The notes under the pieces: model-generated
What the model was told of the DNA's origin: nothing
What the model saw: the letters and a program-made list of their open reading frames with translations, nothing else
Database searches by the model: none
Part shown: positions 14,301 to 25,290 of the stretch, piece by piece
How positions within the stretch are numbered: position 1 is the first letter of the stretch
Layout: each line of letters starts with the position of its first letter
From: Tamarix chinensis
Taxonomy: Eukaryota; Streptophyta; Magnoliopsida; Caryophyllales; Tamaricaceae
Length of the DNA stretch: 64,000 bases
Direction: 5' to 3'
Assembly: GCA_030549775.1 (NCBI GenBank)
Contig: CM060174.1
Coordinates: 20,510,693-20,574,692, forward strand
Made by a program: the position numbers and the translations under genes

Positions 14301-16554
14301 CCCTAGTGCTTGTGGTGATTTATGTAGTCGCCATTTGGTAACCTAATCATTAGCAAATTATTATGTTAATTTAGGTGATGTGGCCGATTACTTTTCAAGA
14401 AAGTTCCAACTTATCCTTTTTTGTATTTTTATTTATATATATGTTTTTAATTTTATTATCATAGTTTACTAAAAAGTGTTTTGATATAAATAGAAAACAA
14501 AGCTGAAGTAAATATTGAAAAATGTTGTCTTTCATCTTCATCTTCAACAGATTATTTGCCAAAGTTGAACAAACGTTATGTTTTGTTATTAAACAAAAAC
14601 ACATCTAAATATATACTGACATGAATGTTTTAGGATAATAACTTTCTATTAGTAGCTCTAAATGAGCTATTAAGAGCTTCTGTTCTCATGTTAAACAACT
14701 TTGGCTGGATAAACTTGCTGCATCCATTTGTTACAGTCAGATCATTTTGCTTCTATCTGGTGGATTGGATCGTCGTTGGCATTCTAAAGAGAATATAGTT
14801 TGATGTGTTTTAGACTTGTCCATTCTAATCTCAGGTTGGCAAGTAGGAATGTGTTGACACGATAATTAAGATATTTATCAATTAAGAAACTTTTGAGAAT
14901 TGTTCCAATTAAGGAATAAATATTTTTTGAATTTTCAATTAAAATATTTATTTGAGGTGTTAGTGCTTTGATCTTCTTCCTTTTCTTTCTTTTCCTTGTA
15001 TTCTTCTTGTGCTTCGAATGAAATCCTGTACATATTTTATTTTGAATATTGTACAGTATGTTCTCAAACAAGGAGCAGACCATGTTCTCAATCCTGTACA
15101 TAGAATGAGCTAGCCTATACATTCTGAAAGATGAAATCCTGTATAGCACGCTCTCAAACAAGGAGCGACACAGCAAAACCAAGCACAGGATACCTTTAAC
15201 TGATAAAATGGGTAATTACCTCTACTGATGTCTCCTCAATCAATGGGAAAAGCTTTCGTTTCAATGTGCAAAGCTCTAATGTCTAAGACGTGGGCAAAGA
15301 TTAGACTTTGAAAACATTGAGATCTAAGACGGAGATGGGAGATATTAGTACACTTTTGATTTTATGGGCGAAGCACTAATTACCTCTAATAGTGCTTCAC
15401 TGTCTAATTTTCAATTCTATGACGCCACATTACTAAACAATACAAACCTGCATCCATTTGAAGCACTAACATCTCTAATCAAATGCTTGAAGACAACAAG
15501 AAGAGTAGCGCTTGACACTGAGAACTATAATTGATATAGGTTATATGGATTTGTTTTTGTTCTGTTTTAACTTGTCTTTGATTTGTTTGTTTTATTTATT
15601 TCATTTTTTTTTAATATTAAGCATGATTTTTGTGAAGAGGAACAGATTTGATGGTTAATTTGTTATTTATTTATTAAGTTTGATTCGTTTTAACTTTAGT
15701 TCAGATTAATGGCATCAGGTAGTATGAAATATGTAAATAAATATAATACAAAGGTTGTATTATATATATTATATTATATAGTATAAAAATAATATTATTT
15801 TTTCATTTATGGCAACTGATCTGCTGGAATTTCCTTAAACGCAGCAAACTTTAAATGCCTATATCGTAATTAGAAATTCAAAAAGTCATCTTTCTTGATT
15901 GGAATGAATCTCAAATGTTCCTTAATTGATAATTATCAATAACATTATTCATGAAAATAATTGGCTTAGATATTTGTTGGGATCTCCGTCTTCTGCTTCA
16001 TATGATGTATCACACACCCTGTAACTAATTTTGTAGGCCGGGTCCCTGCCTCCTTGCTTGTCTCTGGAGCCACCCTCTCCTTCTGCTTCTAACGGAAATG
16101 ACGAGGTATGTATTTGTACCATATAATTCTATTGTCACTGAAGTTTTTGAATTCCATGACATTTAACTCTTAAATAAGTATCCGAGTACCATGAAATTTA
16201 ATGGTCACCAAAAGTGTAAACCCGTATTCTAAGGGTAGGATTTTGCATTTCAGGTACAGGAGACCCTAAATAATACAACCCCAGCCTCAGGCCTGGAGGT
16301 ATCTCTCCTTTCTGGCATTATCGCATTTTCCAGGCTCTTCCAGCCGTAACCTATATACCCACAATCTCTTGCAGGAAATTAAGGGATTGGCAGATGGAGT
16401 TGAAGTTGCTACTAGTAGTTCTAGGGTTGCCACTGGGATTGGTTTTTCAGAAGGTACAAATGGATCAACGAGTTCTACAATTTTTGGCCGGAGGATTTAT
16501 GGCAACATTGGCTCTTTCATTTCTAGAACGCGCAGTTCTGCTACCTTCAAATAG
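2365..16554 (+). CDS. DUF1664-family membrane/coiled-coil protein (5' exon not identified)
   Basis: Function unknown. Exons I can join in frame: 2365-2438, 3169-3246, 5298-5373, 8059-8123, 9492-9593, 13254-13343, 13490-13564, 13787-13867, 14092-14154, 16037-16105, 16254-16298, 16375-16554 (TAG). They total 998 nt, about 332 residues. A first exon of roughly 45 nt carrying the ATG is missing; it may lie left of the window. The order matches plant DUF1664 proteins: N-terminal glycine/hydrophobic patch (GIIGSVLAKEG), a transmembrane-like segment ending GYGYIWWKGWK, the conserved FVTKR motif, then about 110 residues of predicted coiled coil over exons 5-8, then a Ser/Pro-rich tail (ASPSSVSRLA, PSPSASNG) ending SSATFK. 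All junctions are GT-AG except after exon 8, where the donor is GCATGT. Introns are long (up to 3.7 kb) and contain transposons. Family assignment is from recalled similarity; subcellular location is not shown by the sequence. Confidence 0.85.
2690..2870. repeat. degenerate repeat related to the 40749-41355 element
   Basis: This intron segment contains TTGCGGTATCGGGGTGTTGC followed by AAATATCGGCAAATATGG and ATATCAGTTGATATTG. On the opposite strand the element nested in the chromovirus has a closely similar GTTACGGTATCGGAGCATTG, and inside it GATAAATCGGAAAATATCAC. This suggests a partial, old copy of the same small transposon family. Boundaries are not clear. Confidence 0.4.
5244..5269. repeat. 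(TA)n microsatellite in an intron
   Basis: An uninterrupted TA run of about 13 units lies 30 bases upstream of the acceptor at 5298 in the DUF1664 gene. Length is likely to vary between individuals. Confidence 0.9.
6437..6851 (-). mobile_element. solo LTR of a Reina-like chromovirus with TSD
   Basis: The 415-bp block begins TGGTAAGATC and ends GAGGCTTATCA, flanked by a perfect 5-bp direct repeat GATGT (6432-6436 and 6852-6856). Its right part closely resembles the LTRs of the chromovirus at 38581-45455: the terminal stretch CCTCACATAGGTGTATT followed by an ending in TATCA is nearly shared with 45424-45455, and both have a CTCC-rich middle with an ACTGACT/AACAGA block. No internal retrotransposon sequence is beside it, so it is a solo LTR left by recombination. 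It sits in the DUF1664 intron between 5374 and 8058. Orientation follows the same assignment as the full element. Confidence 0.75.
7090..7661. mobile_element. possible solo LTR of another retrotransposon
   Basis: The block starts TATTGGGGAAATTCTC and ends near GTCCAACA, which resembles the TGTTGG...CCAACA ends of plant LTRs. It contains a TATAAA-like stretch (7329-7335) and a compositional break from the surrounding intron. No clean target-site duplication was found, and no coding remnant is present. This could equally be unique intron sequence. Confidence 0.3.
9262..9382. mobile_element. short fold-back MITE
   Basis: The left end CCTTGTTTGGTACTACTTAA and the reverse complement of the right end (CCATTGTTTGGTGCTGCTTAA region) match over about 36 bases with few mismatches, separated by about 50 bases, so the single strand would form a long hairpin. 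The size and terminal TTGTTTGG words fit a small MITE. A target-site duplication was not clear, so the superfamily is left open. It lies in the intron 8124-9491. Confidence 0.65.
11224..12268 (+). mobile_element. candidate non-autonomous Helitron
   Basis: The 3' end is the stronger part: a GC-rich hairpin at 12239-12255 (CCCGTGC ATT GTACGGG, one G-T wobble), nine bases, then CTAG at 12265-12268 followed by T. This is the standard Helitron 3' signature. A candidate 5' end, TCTAAACTATATATGGG at 11224, is preceded by A, so the insertion would lie between A and T as Helitrons require. The 5' end is much less certain. No Rep/helicase coding is present. It lies in the DUF1664 intron 9594-13253. Confidence 0.42.
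11839..12130. mobile_element. GAGCCGA-type MITE-like repeat
   Basis: The block opens AAGGTTGTAAATGAGCCGAG and closes TCTGTTTATTTACAACCCTAA, giving imperfect terminal inverted repeats (GGTTGTAAAT against ATTTACAACC). Inside are many alternating GAGCCGAG / CGGCTC words in both orientations. This looks like a hAT-type MITE common in plant genomes, but no 8-bp target-site duplication could be matched. It lies inside the Helitron candidate. Confidence 0.5.
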
Positions 16555-17338
16555 TATTACAAGCATCTGGTGTTTAGTTTTTAGTGTTTTGCTATCGTAT
16601 ATGTTGGAGGTAATATTTCATTATAGTATAGAAATTATCTAGTACTAAAATAAACAAATAATTATTATAGATGAATATAATAATGAATAATAATAATATA
16701 ATAGATATACTTTATTAACCAATTGGTTACAAAAGCTAAAAATAGAAGATTAACATTAACTAATAAATTTATAATTTGTTATTAAAATAAATTTGTTTCC
16801 TTATACAATGTCTAAAGTTGTAAACAAATACTTCTTTAGGGCTTGTTTGGTATGGGAGTAATGGGAGTGGAATAATTTTTTTTTATTTTATGTCTTTTAT
16901 ATTAAGTATTTAATAATAATAAATATGTTTATAATAAAATATTTATTTTAGATTAAATTAAGATTTAAAATAGATATTTATTAGAATAAGGATATTTAAT
17001 TTTTATTAAATTATATAAGATATATAAAATAGTGGTAATTTTTTCACTTTTATTATTATCTAATCAAAAGAGCACTTAATATAGAAGGATTTTTGTAAAT
17101 AATACTTCAATATATTAAGACTTGGATGAAGTTAACATTATGATAATACTCTATTGAAAGTAATTTAAATAATAGAGAGAATGAGAGATCGAAAGTTTAC
17201 AAATTCTGAATGAATTCATACTCAATGGTGGGATGTCTTCGTGATGTTCTTCGTGGCTGATCTAATAGTCGTGTATGTTAATAGTTCCAACCATTCTACC
17301 AATTGGGTGCCATAAATAGACGCACCACTTAAAATAAA
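16555..17338. other. 3' flank of the DUF1664 gene, AT-rich, no gene
   Basis: Mostly AT-rich sequence with no exon-like open frame. The phrase GGGCTTGTTTGGTATGGGAG near 16839 is typical of a MITE terminus, but I could not find a convincing partner end. Confidence 0.5.
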
Positions 17339-17670
17339 GGGTATTGTTATATAGAAAACGTAATTTTACTCCGTGGAAAACAAATTTCGAAAGTGACCTT
17401 CACATCGGTAATTTTTGCCGAAAGTCACGATCAGCATCGGCGATTTTAGTTGAAATTATGGATAATTTTTGGCAATTTTCATCGAAACTGGCTCAGGCCA
17501 TCGGCACTTATTGCCGAAATCAGGCCAAGACATCGGCAAAAACTGTCGATGCACCAAAATTTTGTTTTTTTTTTTTCAATTTCAGCCGAAATATTTAAGT
17601 CAACATTCAGGCCATCGGCAATTATTGCCGAAACCAGGTCATACAATCGGTAATAACTGCCGATGCAGCA

Positions 17671-17701
<31 letters not shown>

Positions 17702-17981
17702 TAATTTCGGCCGATAAATTCGGCAATTTGTACCGATACCGGCTCAGGCTATCGGCAATTATTACCGAAATCAGGCCAAAGCATCGGCACAAACTGCCGA
17801 TGCACCAATTTTTTTTTTTTTAAATTTCGGCCAAAATTAAAAAAAAATAAAAAATTGGTGCATCGGCAGTTTTTGCCGATGCTTTGGCTGCTGTAGAGGT
17901 CAATCATGTTGGGTAAAATAGGTATTCACTGCGCAAATATTTTTTGCACAGTAAATACCTGTTTTCCAAATAACAAGTACG
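17339..17981. mobile_element. TIR element rich in palindromic ATCGGCA/TGCCGAT words
   Basis: The left end (GTATTGTTATATAGAAAAC) and the reverse complement of the right end (GTACTTGTTATTTGGAAAAC) form terminal inverted repeats of about 35 bases with mismatches. The flanks share AAAATAAA (17331-17338 and 17982-17989), a possible 8-bp target-site duplication, although AT-rich. The interior has at least eight copies of CATCGGCAA...TTGCCGA-type half-palindromes, resembling subterminal repeat arrays of DNA transposons. No transposase remains. The superfamily (hAT or Mutator) is uncertain. A TA microsatellite is at 17670-17692. Confidence 0.5.
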
Positions 17982-18959
17982 AAAATAAAACCTCGGCTGG
18001 CTTAGCGTATAACCGTTGTGCTCAACATTGGTGGTGGGCGAAGACGGACACCTTTTTTTCATGTCACGGGCAAAAAGAAATTAAATATATATTTTCCTTT
18101 TATGTGTACCATACACTTGAATGCCAGTTTCTATTTTCATTTAGTGTCGCATGGGCTTCTTTTCCATAGCCCAAATTTGCCAAGACCAACTTTAGTCATT
18201 AATGATGACATATGTTTGGCAACAATTAATTTAGTATTATAATTTAAATTGTAATTAAATACTAATTAAATTTTCTCAACTAAATTACATAATTAGTAAC
18301 TAATACTAGTTAAATATTTCAAAGGCAAACTAATAATCAATAACTAATCCAAATTATAATTTCTAGAAAAACAAAATTATTTTATAATAAATTTATTTTA
18401 ATATTTTCCACTAGATTATAATAATACATTATATGGTCAAACATGAATAAATTATATTGAAATCAACATCTCTCACATTATCCTATCACAAGGTAATAAT
18501 ATAGTTCTTAGAATGTGTCCATCCTCTATATGAAAGATAAAATTAGTTTTTCATTTTATACTCAAGCCAATTGAGTACAAGTGAAGAGAAAACTTTATCT
18601 GGATAAGTAATATAAGACTTTGAACTTTCCATAATAAAATTCTATTAGGTTTATTAGCCAATTAATGGGTAGGCCTTCCTTAAACAACTAGTCATCTTAT
18701 ATGAACCGAAACAATAGAAAATATACGTCTTCCTTCGCGTATGGTTGGTTCTTACATTTGTGTTTATTTTTCCCATAAACACCTCATGGTTCCATAAATG
18801 CTTTAAAGAATTTAACCTTAAAAAACTTTCATAGAAGCGATATCTTCCCACTAACGTAGGTGATCTCTTAATTATTGTATCTTTAGATGCTCAATTTGAA
18901 CATATTAAGTTATAGGGATCATTAAAAGCATAGCTTAACTTTATCCATTTATTTGCACT

Positions 18960-19225
18960 GTTTCATCATAGAAATGGATAGATGGAAACAAGTTGTTGCT
19001 TCAATGCCAAGTCATCCATAAGTTGGTTATCCCATTGAATCTAGATCTTAGGATCTTCAATCAACTAGGTCACGTTGCCACCATGAAGACTCTACATATC
19101 CATAGGCTTTCAACCTGTCACCCTTGGTGATCTTTCTATTTACCCTCTAGCTAATGCCTTTATAAGTAGATCTATAATTTTATCTTTTAACTTCACAAAG
19201 TTAAGTGAAATAAATCTTCTAGAAA
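18960..19225 (-). pseudogene. 3' end of a degenerate Ty1/copia pol (RNase H terminus)
   Basis: Read on the minus strand, 19222 down to about 19090 gives FVKLKDKIIDLLIKALARG and then RSPRVTG and KPMDM, interrupted by stops. This matches the conserved C-terminus of copia RNase H (family pattern like YVxSxDNIADxLTKxL...GMGLKP). The sequence below 19090 continues into what looks like the 3' untranslated region and LTR side (about 18480-18960). The pol body to the right is cut off by other insertions. Dead element. Confidence 0.6.
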
Positions 19226-19237
19226 GCAACCCCTATA

Positions 19238-19948
19238 GTTGTTAAACTTGTGATCTGAATCTTATGGTTCTAGAATTCTATAATTCACAAATCAATAAAT
19301 GATCTACGATCTTAGGTAGAATATTAAAGTAGTAGAATTGTGGTAGAATCTTACAATACCAAGTATAATCATAAAAATTCTACATATCAACTATAACTTT
19401 CTATTTATATATCTTAAAAAGTATATGTTTTTCTTATTCCTACAATAATTTTTTCTAACTCTAAACCTTAATCCTAATATTTTATGCATCTTGTATATTG
19501 AAAACTGAGCAATGCAAAAGGAAACATGAGTGCAATATTAGTAAAGTTGATTGCAAATTCTATACGCAAGATAAAACGAATATATTAAATTTGTGATATT
19601 ATTTGTTTACCTATTTCTATATAATTTATAATAATCTTTTTTATTTCTATTTTGTGATGTTGTTAATTTTTTTTATGCATAATCTATATAGCAACATTTT
19701 GTTTATTTATGCAATTGAAAATTTGTCTTGCTTGTTACTTACTACAACTTAATTAGTGATCAAATAAAAACTTAAGAATGAGTTTTTTTAGTATCTTTAA
19801 CTTCGATTATGGGATTTTGTTGCATACAAGTATACCGGGGTCATATTTTTTGTGGTATTTGTAGGATCTTATGACCCTATAATTCGATTCTACAATTCAA
19901 TTATGAAGACCTTATTGATTCTAGGTAGAATTCTGATTCTAATAACCT
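19238..19948. repeat. possible transposon inserted in the copia remnant
   Basis: The left side (GTTGTTAAACTTGTGATCTG then GAATC words) and the reverse complement of the right side (GGTTATTAGAATCAGAATTC) look like imperfect inverted ends, and AGAATTCTA words occur at both margins. The interior is AT-rich with no coding. Limits and type are uncertain. Confidence 0.3.
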
Positions 19949-20026
19949 TGACAATCCTTGATGGTATTAGGTCTATAATAGATATATCTAGAGTTACCAT
20001 TATATATCTTACTTTGTGTTGTACCA

Positions 20027-20364
20027 TGTAACACCCCCAAATTTAGGGTTGAAATTTTGTCATATTAAGATAAGGTGGAAGCATTCTGAAAATAAAACCA
20101 AAGGATGTCACCACCACATTGAACATGGGAGAGGTGTGATTATCACCTAACATATGCTCGATGCAAGGCAAACCAAAATGAGATAAGCAAACAAATGCAC
20201 TAACAACTAGCGGTATTTGTAGTAGTAGCAGTAATGACAATAATATGATAGAAGGAAGAGAGATGCAAAATTCAAGTATAGAGATCAAAGCCAATAATTT
20301 AAATAATCAAAGCTCAAACACAATTTAATGCAAGGGGAAAAATTAGTCTAAATCTTAATTATAC
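20027..20364 (-). mobile_element. inverted 3' end of a long LTR-like repeat
   Basis: It starts TGTAACACCCCCAAATTT. Read on the minus strand this is an LTR 3' end finishing GGGGGTGTTACA. It resembles the 3' ends at 25290 and 27173, including the block with a GGAAGC / GCTTCC word about 70 bases inside. No matching duplication was found beside it. Confidence 0.5.
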
Positions 20365-22439
20365 TGTAATCCCCAAAATTTTTAAAAGCCTATATTTTAA
20401 TAAATAAATTTTATTTTGGATAAATTAGCCTTTAAATCTTTTAATTTAATTATTTTGTGTATTTTTGAGCATATAAATTTGGATATAAATATTTAATAAA
20501 TTAAAATAAATATTTTATTATTTTATCATGCCCTTTTTATTAAATAATTTCCCAAACCATTATTTTACTAAATTATTCTTTTAAACCCTTATATTTTAAT
20601 TATATTAAAATAAATTATTAAATAAATTTATTGCCCAAAATTATTCTATTTTACTATTTTATCAATTAAATTATTTTATTCAATTTCCCTTTTCTTTTCT
20701 TTTTTTTCCCTTTTTCTTTCTCCTTTTTCTCTTTTCCTTCTTCCTCCTTTTCTTCCTTGGGGCACCAGTGGCCTGCCCCTTCTCCCTAACCCGCTGGGCA
20801 GCAGGTCCAGTCTCCCCCTGCCTTCTCCTGCGTTGCCCGGCCGCCCTTCTTTCTTTCCTTTCTTCCCCGACTGGGCCAGCCCACCCCTTCTTTCCTTCGG
20901 CCGGTCTGCTCGCGCCCAGCACTCCAGCCCCCGACCCTTCTTTCTTCTTCCCTTCTTCTTCCTCTTTCCCCGGCGATAGTCCCGGCCATCCTCCACCATT
21001 TTCGCCGCCCAACCTGCAACTCCCTCTCCCCTGTTTACCTCCCCCTATCTCCCTCCCTCTCCTTCTCGTCGTTTTCCTGCCATCCCGGTCCCACCATCCC
21101 TGTCTCCTTCTCCCTCTCCCTGCAACTCCCATCCCCCTACCACCCTAACGCCATCCCCGATCTCCCTATCCCCTCCTCTCTCTCCTTATTCTTTTTATTC
21201 TTCCCTTCCCGATCCATTCGGGCATTTTTCTAGCCCAAAATGCCTTCCCCCAATCCTCCCTTCTTTCCTTTATTCTCCTCCCCTCTCTCCCCCTGTTTTT
21301 GTTTCGCCGCCAATTTCTACCGCTGCCGCCGCATCAACCACCACCTGCACCACCCTCTGCCTCACCTCCGAACCATCACAACCCCCATTGATCCACCCCG
21401 CAGCCTCCTTCCTCCTTCCCTCTCCTTTTTCTCTTCCTCTTCTCCCTTCTCGACAGCCACCCTGCACCACATTCCGCTTCTATCCCGCCACTTCCGCCGC
21501 CACCTGAGCCACCTTATTACTCCCTGCAACCCCCTCTACCACCCCCAATGCTCCTTCGGCCGAAAACACCACCTGCAGGCCCTTATTTTTTCCTTCCCTT
21601 TTTCCTTCCTCACCAGCCCCCACTTCGACCTCCGCCGCCCTTAGCCGCCTTCAACCCTTTCCTGACCACCACTTACACCCCCTCTCCACCTCTGAACCAT
21701 CCCCTTGCCCTAAATCCTCCCCCAGTCATCTTCTTTCCTACCCCCAAACCATCAACCCGAAAATGCCCACTTTTCCCTACTTTCACCACCTTCGAACCCC
21801 CTGCTTTTCATTTCTTTGCATGCAGCTCATGCTGCAGTAGCAGCATGAGTTTCTGCATTCCTTGATTTAGTTGTTTAATAATTTTAAGGTATAATTATAT
21901 TTTAAGTTAATTATTATATTAATTGTTAAAGCCTTATATTTTGATTTCATAATTTCTAATGTAATAAGTCTTGAATTATTTTTAGGTATTGGTTTTGATA
22001 AATCAAGCTTGAACCTTAAACCGGAATACCGGCAAGGTTTGTTTTTGCGGAAATCGAGGTAATCGTCCCACTTAAACGCATGGATTAATGTATGTTAGCA
22101 CATTAGGCATTTTTAATGAGTATTATGCTTGATATATGTTGTTTAATATATTATATATGGTTTCTTGTGTTGATTGGTGAAAAAGAAGTATGATAGATTA
22201 TGTGCTATGTTTGGAGATATTGTTTAATGTAGGAGTTGGTCATTAATGGAAATGTTAAGTATTATCCATGTTGTATGATGCTATTGTGATCTTAAGCATG
22301 ATTAATGTTTTGTGGGCCCTATGGGTATTTTAGTAATGTATCTTGTATAAGAATATGGCCTAATATATATATATATATATGGGTGCTAATAATTCTAAGA
22401 GTTATGAATGAGGTATTAAAGTTAATATTTTATGTAGTA

Positions 22440-23290
22440 ATAATAATAATTTAATATAAGTGGAGTAATAAGGGGTAAGATGGTAAATTTGTAAGTAGAA
22501 GGATAAACTTATAATTTTGTAATAAAAGGGTAAATTGGTAATTTTGTAATAAAAGGGCAATTTGGTAATTTTGTAATAAAAGGGCAAATTGGTAATTTTA
22601 TAACAAAGGGCAAAATGGTAATTTATAATTAAAAAGGGGTATTATGGTAATTGTATAATAAAAAGGGTAAATTGGTAATTTTATAATCAAGGGGTAATAT
22701 GGTAATTTTGGAACTGAAGGGGTAATATGGTAATTTTGTAATTTAAGGGGTAAAATTGTAATTTTATAATTAAAGGGTAAAAATAGTAATTTTGTAATAA
22801 AATGGGTAAAATGGTAATTTTGTAATTAAAAAGCAAAATGGTAACTTTGTGAGTAAAGGGAAAAATGTTGATTTGAAAATTAAAAGAGGTAAAATGGTAA
22901 TTTTATAAGTGGAAGGGTGTTATGGTAATTTTTGGAAGTTAAGGGGTAAAATGGTAAATTTGAAAGCAAAAGGGTAAAATGGTAATTTTGTAAATAAAAG
23001 GGGTAAAAGTGGAATTGGAAAGGAATAACTTAGGAATTATAATAATTGAGAAGGGTAAAATAATAATTTAAATAACTAAAGGGTAATTTGATAATTTAAT
23101 AATGGAGAAGGGTAAAATGGTAAACATGATAAATGTGAATGGCAATTTGGTAATTTAACCAACTAAAGGGGTAATTTGGTAATTAGGATAATGAGAAAGG
23201 GTAATTTGGTAATTTGATCAACTAAAGGGCAATTTATTAATTATAATAACGGAAATTGGCACATTGGTAATCTAACCAACTAAATGGGAA
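22440..23290 (+). repeat. minisatellite, about 27-33 bp unit (GGGTAAAATGGTAATTTTGTAA)
   Basis: About 25-30 consecutive degenerate copies of a unit such as AAGGGGTAAAATGGTAATTT followed by GTAATTAA. Copies in the middle are the most alike and those at the right end are more diverged (GGTAATTTGATAATTTAATA). All copies lie in the same orientation. It sits inside the long LTR-like repeat and is absent from the related copy at 53230-56358. Confidence 0.9.
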
Positions 23291-24149
23291 ATATATTAAG
23301 TGTAACGATTATAAAGGGATTTAGTGGCCTAATATATGTGAAAGATAGCTCGGTAACCTAAACCGAGTAAGGATGTAGCTAAAGCCGAATGTGTGCTATG
23401 TGTCCTGCATGCCTTGGGTACCCTATATAACTATATGTCGTGTTCTATAAGCTGTTATCTTAACTGTTTCACGTGTGGCATGGCTTGGAACCAAGGTGTG
23501 TTCATGTGCCCCTTTTGGTATGTGCTGATATGGATATGCTGTATTTTATGATGTGATGTGATGTGGCCCTTAGGGACATGCATGCTAGGATAATTAATGT
23601 GGTAATTGGAGATGGAGGCATGAAAAATAGTAGTGGGAGAGGAAGATAACCAATGGGAAGTAAGTTGGCTAATGTAGGTATGGGAAGAACTAGGGTTTGC
23701 ATGGGATGGCTAGAGTCCGCATGGGGGCAAACTTTACGTATGGAAAGTTGCCTCGGGACTTGCGGAAGGTAACAGAAGTGTCGTTTGGGTGTCTAAGGGC
23801 TTCGGGCGAAAGATAGTACGTGGGACAGTATAAGGGTGCGTAGGAGACTAATCTAGGGTTGGGAGGAAACCCTAATGTGAGAAGGTGGAAAAGAAAATAA
23901 AATAATAAAAATAAACGAGAATGAGTGGGGCAGAAAGTGAAGGTTGGATCTAAGGGTTGTGATGTGTAGGGTGTTGAAATAGTTGGGATGTGTAAGGCAG
24001 AGAAGGATGGGCCACATAGGCCCAAGTTAGGGTTTTTGGAGAAAACCGAGTTAGGAGGTGCAGAAATCTCAAGATATGGGACGAGCCCTCCTGGGAGGAT
24101 AAGTGTGGATATAGTTAGCCATGCATGTTAAGGGTGGAATACTTTCGAA

Positions 24150-24575
24150 TAAGATAAGTTTAAGACACTAATCACTTAAAGAGGAAGATGCTGAGCCGGA
24201 CTCAAACTGGTCCACCGACGAATAATAGTGGCCAGGAGCTGGGCTGCCCTAGAGACCGATCCACCGACGAATAATAGTGGTTAGGAGCGTTTTGCCCTGT
24301 ATATATTTCCGGTCCACCGGCTATAATAGTGGGGGATTTCGTGCTCAGTAAACCAAACGTAAAATTGATAAGACATGGGGAAGATACTAATCACTTATAG
24401 TGGAACACCTTGTGAGTCGGGGCCATACCGGTCCACCGGCGAATAATAGTGGCCAGGAGCGTTCTGCCTTGGAGACCGATCCACCGACGAATAATAGTAG
24501 TCAGGAGCGTTCTGCCCTGTATGTATTTCTGGTCCACCGGCTATAACAGTAGGGTTCCTGCACTCACGTGGACAT
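24150..24575 (+). repeat. 221-bp tandem duplication with internal CCACCG(A/G)CGAATAATAGTGG repeats
   Basis: GGTCCACCGACGAATAATAG at 24209 recurs as GGTCCACCGGCGAATAATAG at 24430, a period of 221 bases, and each copy contains a second CCACCGACGAATAATAGT about 50 bases later and a CCACCGGCTATAA word further on. The two copies are similar but not identical. It is part of the long LTR-like repeat. Confidence 0.85.
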
Positions 24576-25290
24576 TTAAAATTCGAGATGATTGATTAAT
24601 GATGGACTAATGGCCTTAAGGCCCGAAATATATCGATTATTCATTATGGCCTATTAATATTTGGTTGACTCATTAAGTATGCGAATGTACGAAAGTGAAC
24701 GTTGCGTATACGCTATTAATATCTAATTGAATTGTTGAATGTGTGAATAAATGGATCCGAATATCATGTTTATACCTATGGTTATGTACGAATGCAGTAG
24801 TATTTCATGTGTTACATTGCGTGCCTGTTTTTAAGTGCGTTTTTAAAGGGTTACTCAGTACCGTAGTATTGAAGGGTTCCATTAGTGGGGCCCCTGCCTA
24901 TTCAATGTGCAGAACCTCTTGCAGGTCGTATTCGGTGTTATTCAAGTGGGCATCGGAAAAGAGCGTAAGGAACTATCCGAGACTAGTATAGTTTTACTAT
25001 GTCTCCTTTAACTTCTCAGCTTCAATGTATTTGTCGTCTTGAACCACCATTGGTGGATTATATTCTTATAAAATATTTAATTATGCTACTCTGATTTAAG
25101 TATGTCTGAATTTCTCGTAAATTGTGTTTTACTCTTTTAGCCTTAGCACTTGGTACTGGAACGGTAGGAGTGAATCGGTCTGGTACTAAGTGTGGCGGTA
25201 ATATCCCCAAGATTCACGATTTTATAGTTTGCTTCCGCTAACTCTTTCCAATAAAACGAAATTTTTTAGTAGTGAATTTTGGGGGTGTTA

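Larger units (their letters stand above)
20365..25290 (+). mobile_element. long (about 4.9 kb) LTR-like repeat, probably Ty3/gypsy solo LTR
   Basis: It begins TGTAATCCCCAAAATTTTTA and ends GAATTTTGGGGGTGTTATA, ends that mirror each other as LTR ends do. In order: an AT-rich leader (to 20680), a C/T-rich and GC-rich block (20690-21860) that produces long but meaningless proline/serine-rich open frames, an AT-rich part, a minisatellite (22440-23290), a conserved block around 23690-23870, and a tandem duplication (24150-24575). Related sequence occurs inverted at 25291-26336 and at 53230-56358. No retrotransposon genes are inside. No clean 5-bp target duplication was seen, so the boundaries are provisional. 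Assignment to gypsy is inference from LTR length and termini. Confidence 0.5.

Noticed and set aside
14784..15182. 132-codon minus-strand frame
   Set aside because: No domain recognised, in an intron on the antisense strand, AT-rich codons; treated as chance.
16839..17067. Possible MITE beginning GGGCTTGTTTGGTATGG
   Set aside because: The matching right end could not be found; the candidate end near 17070 aligns poorly.
20676..21865. Long proline/serine- and arginine/glycine-rich open frames on both strands
   Set aside because: They come from a pyrimidine-rich LTR block. Frames are open on both strands at once, no domain is seen, and related blocks at 25.3-26.0 and 55.1-56.1 kb give different peptides.
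22440..23290. CRISPR-like array of about 30-bp repeats
   Set aside because: The units are contiguous and degenerate with no unique spacers, in a plant nuclear context. It is a minisatellite.
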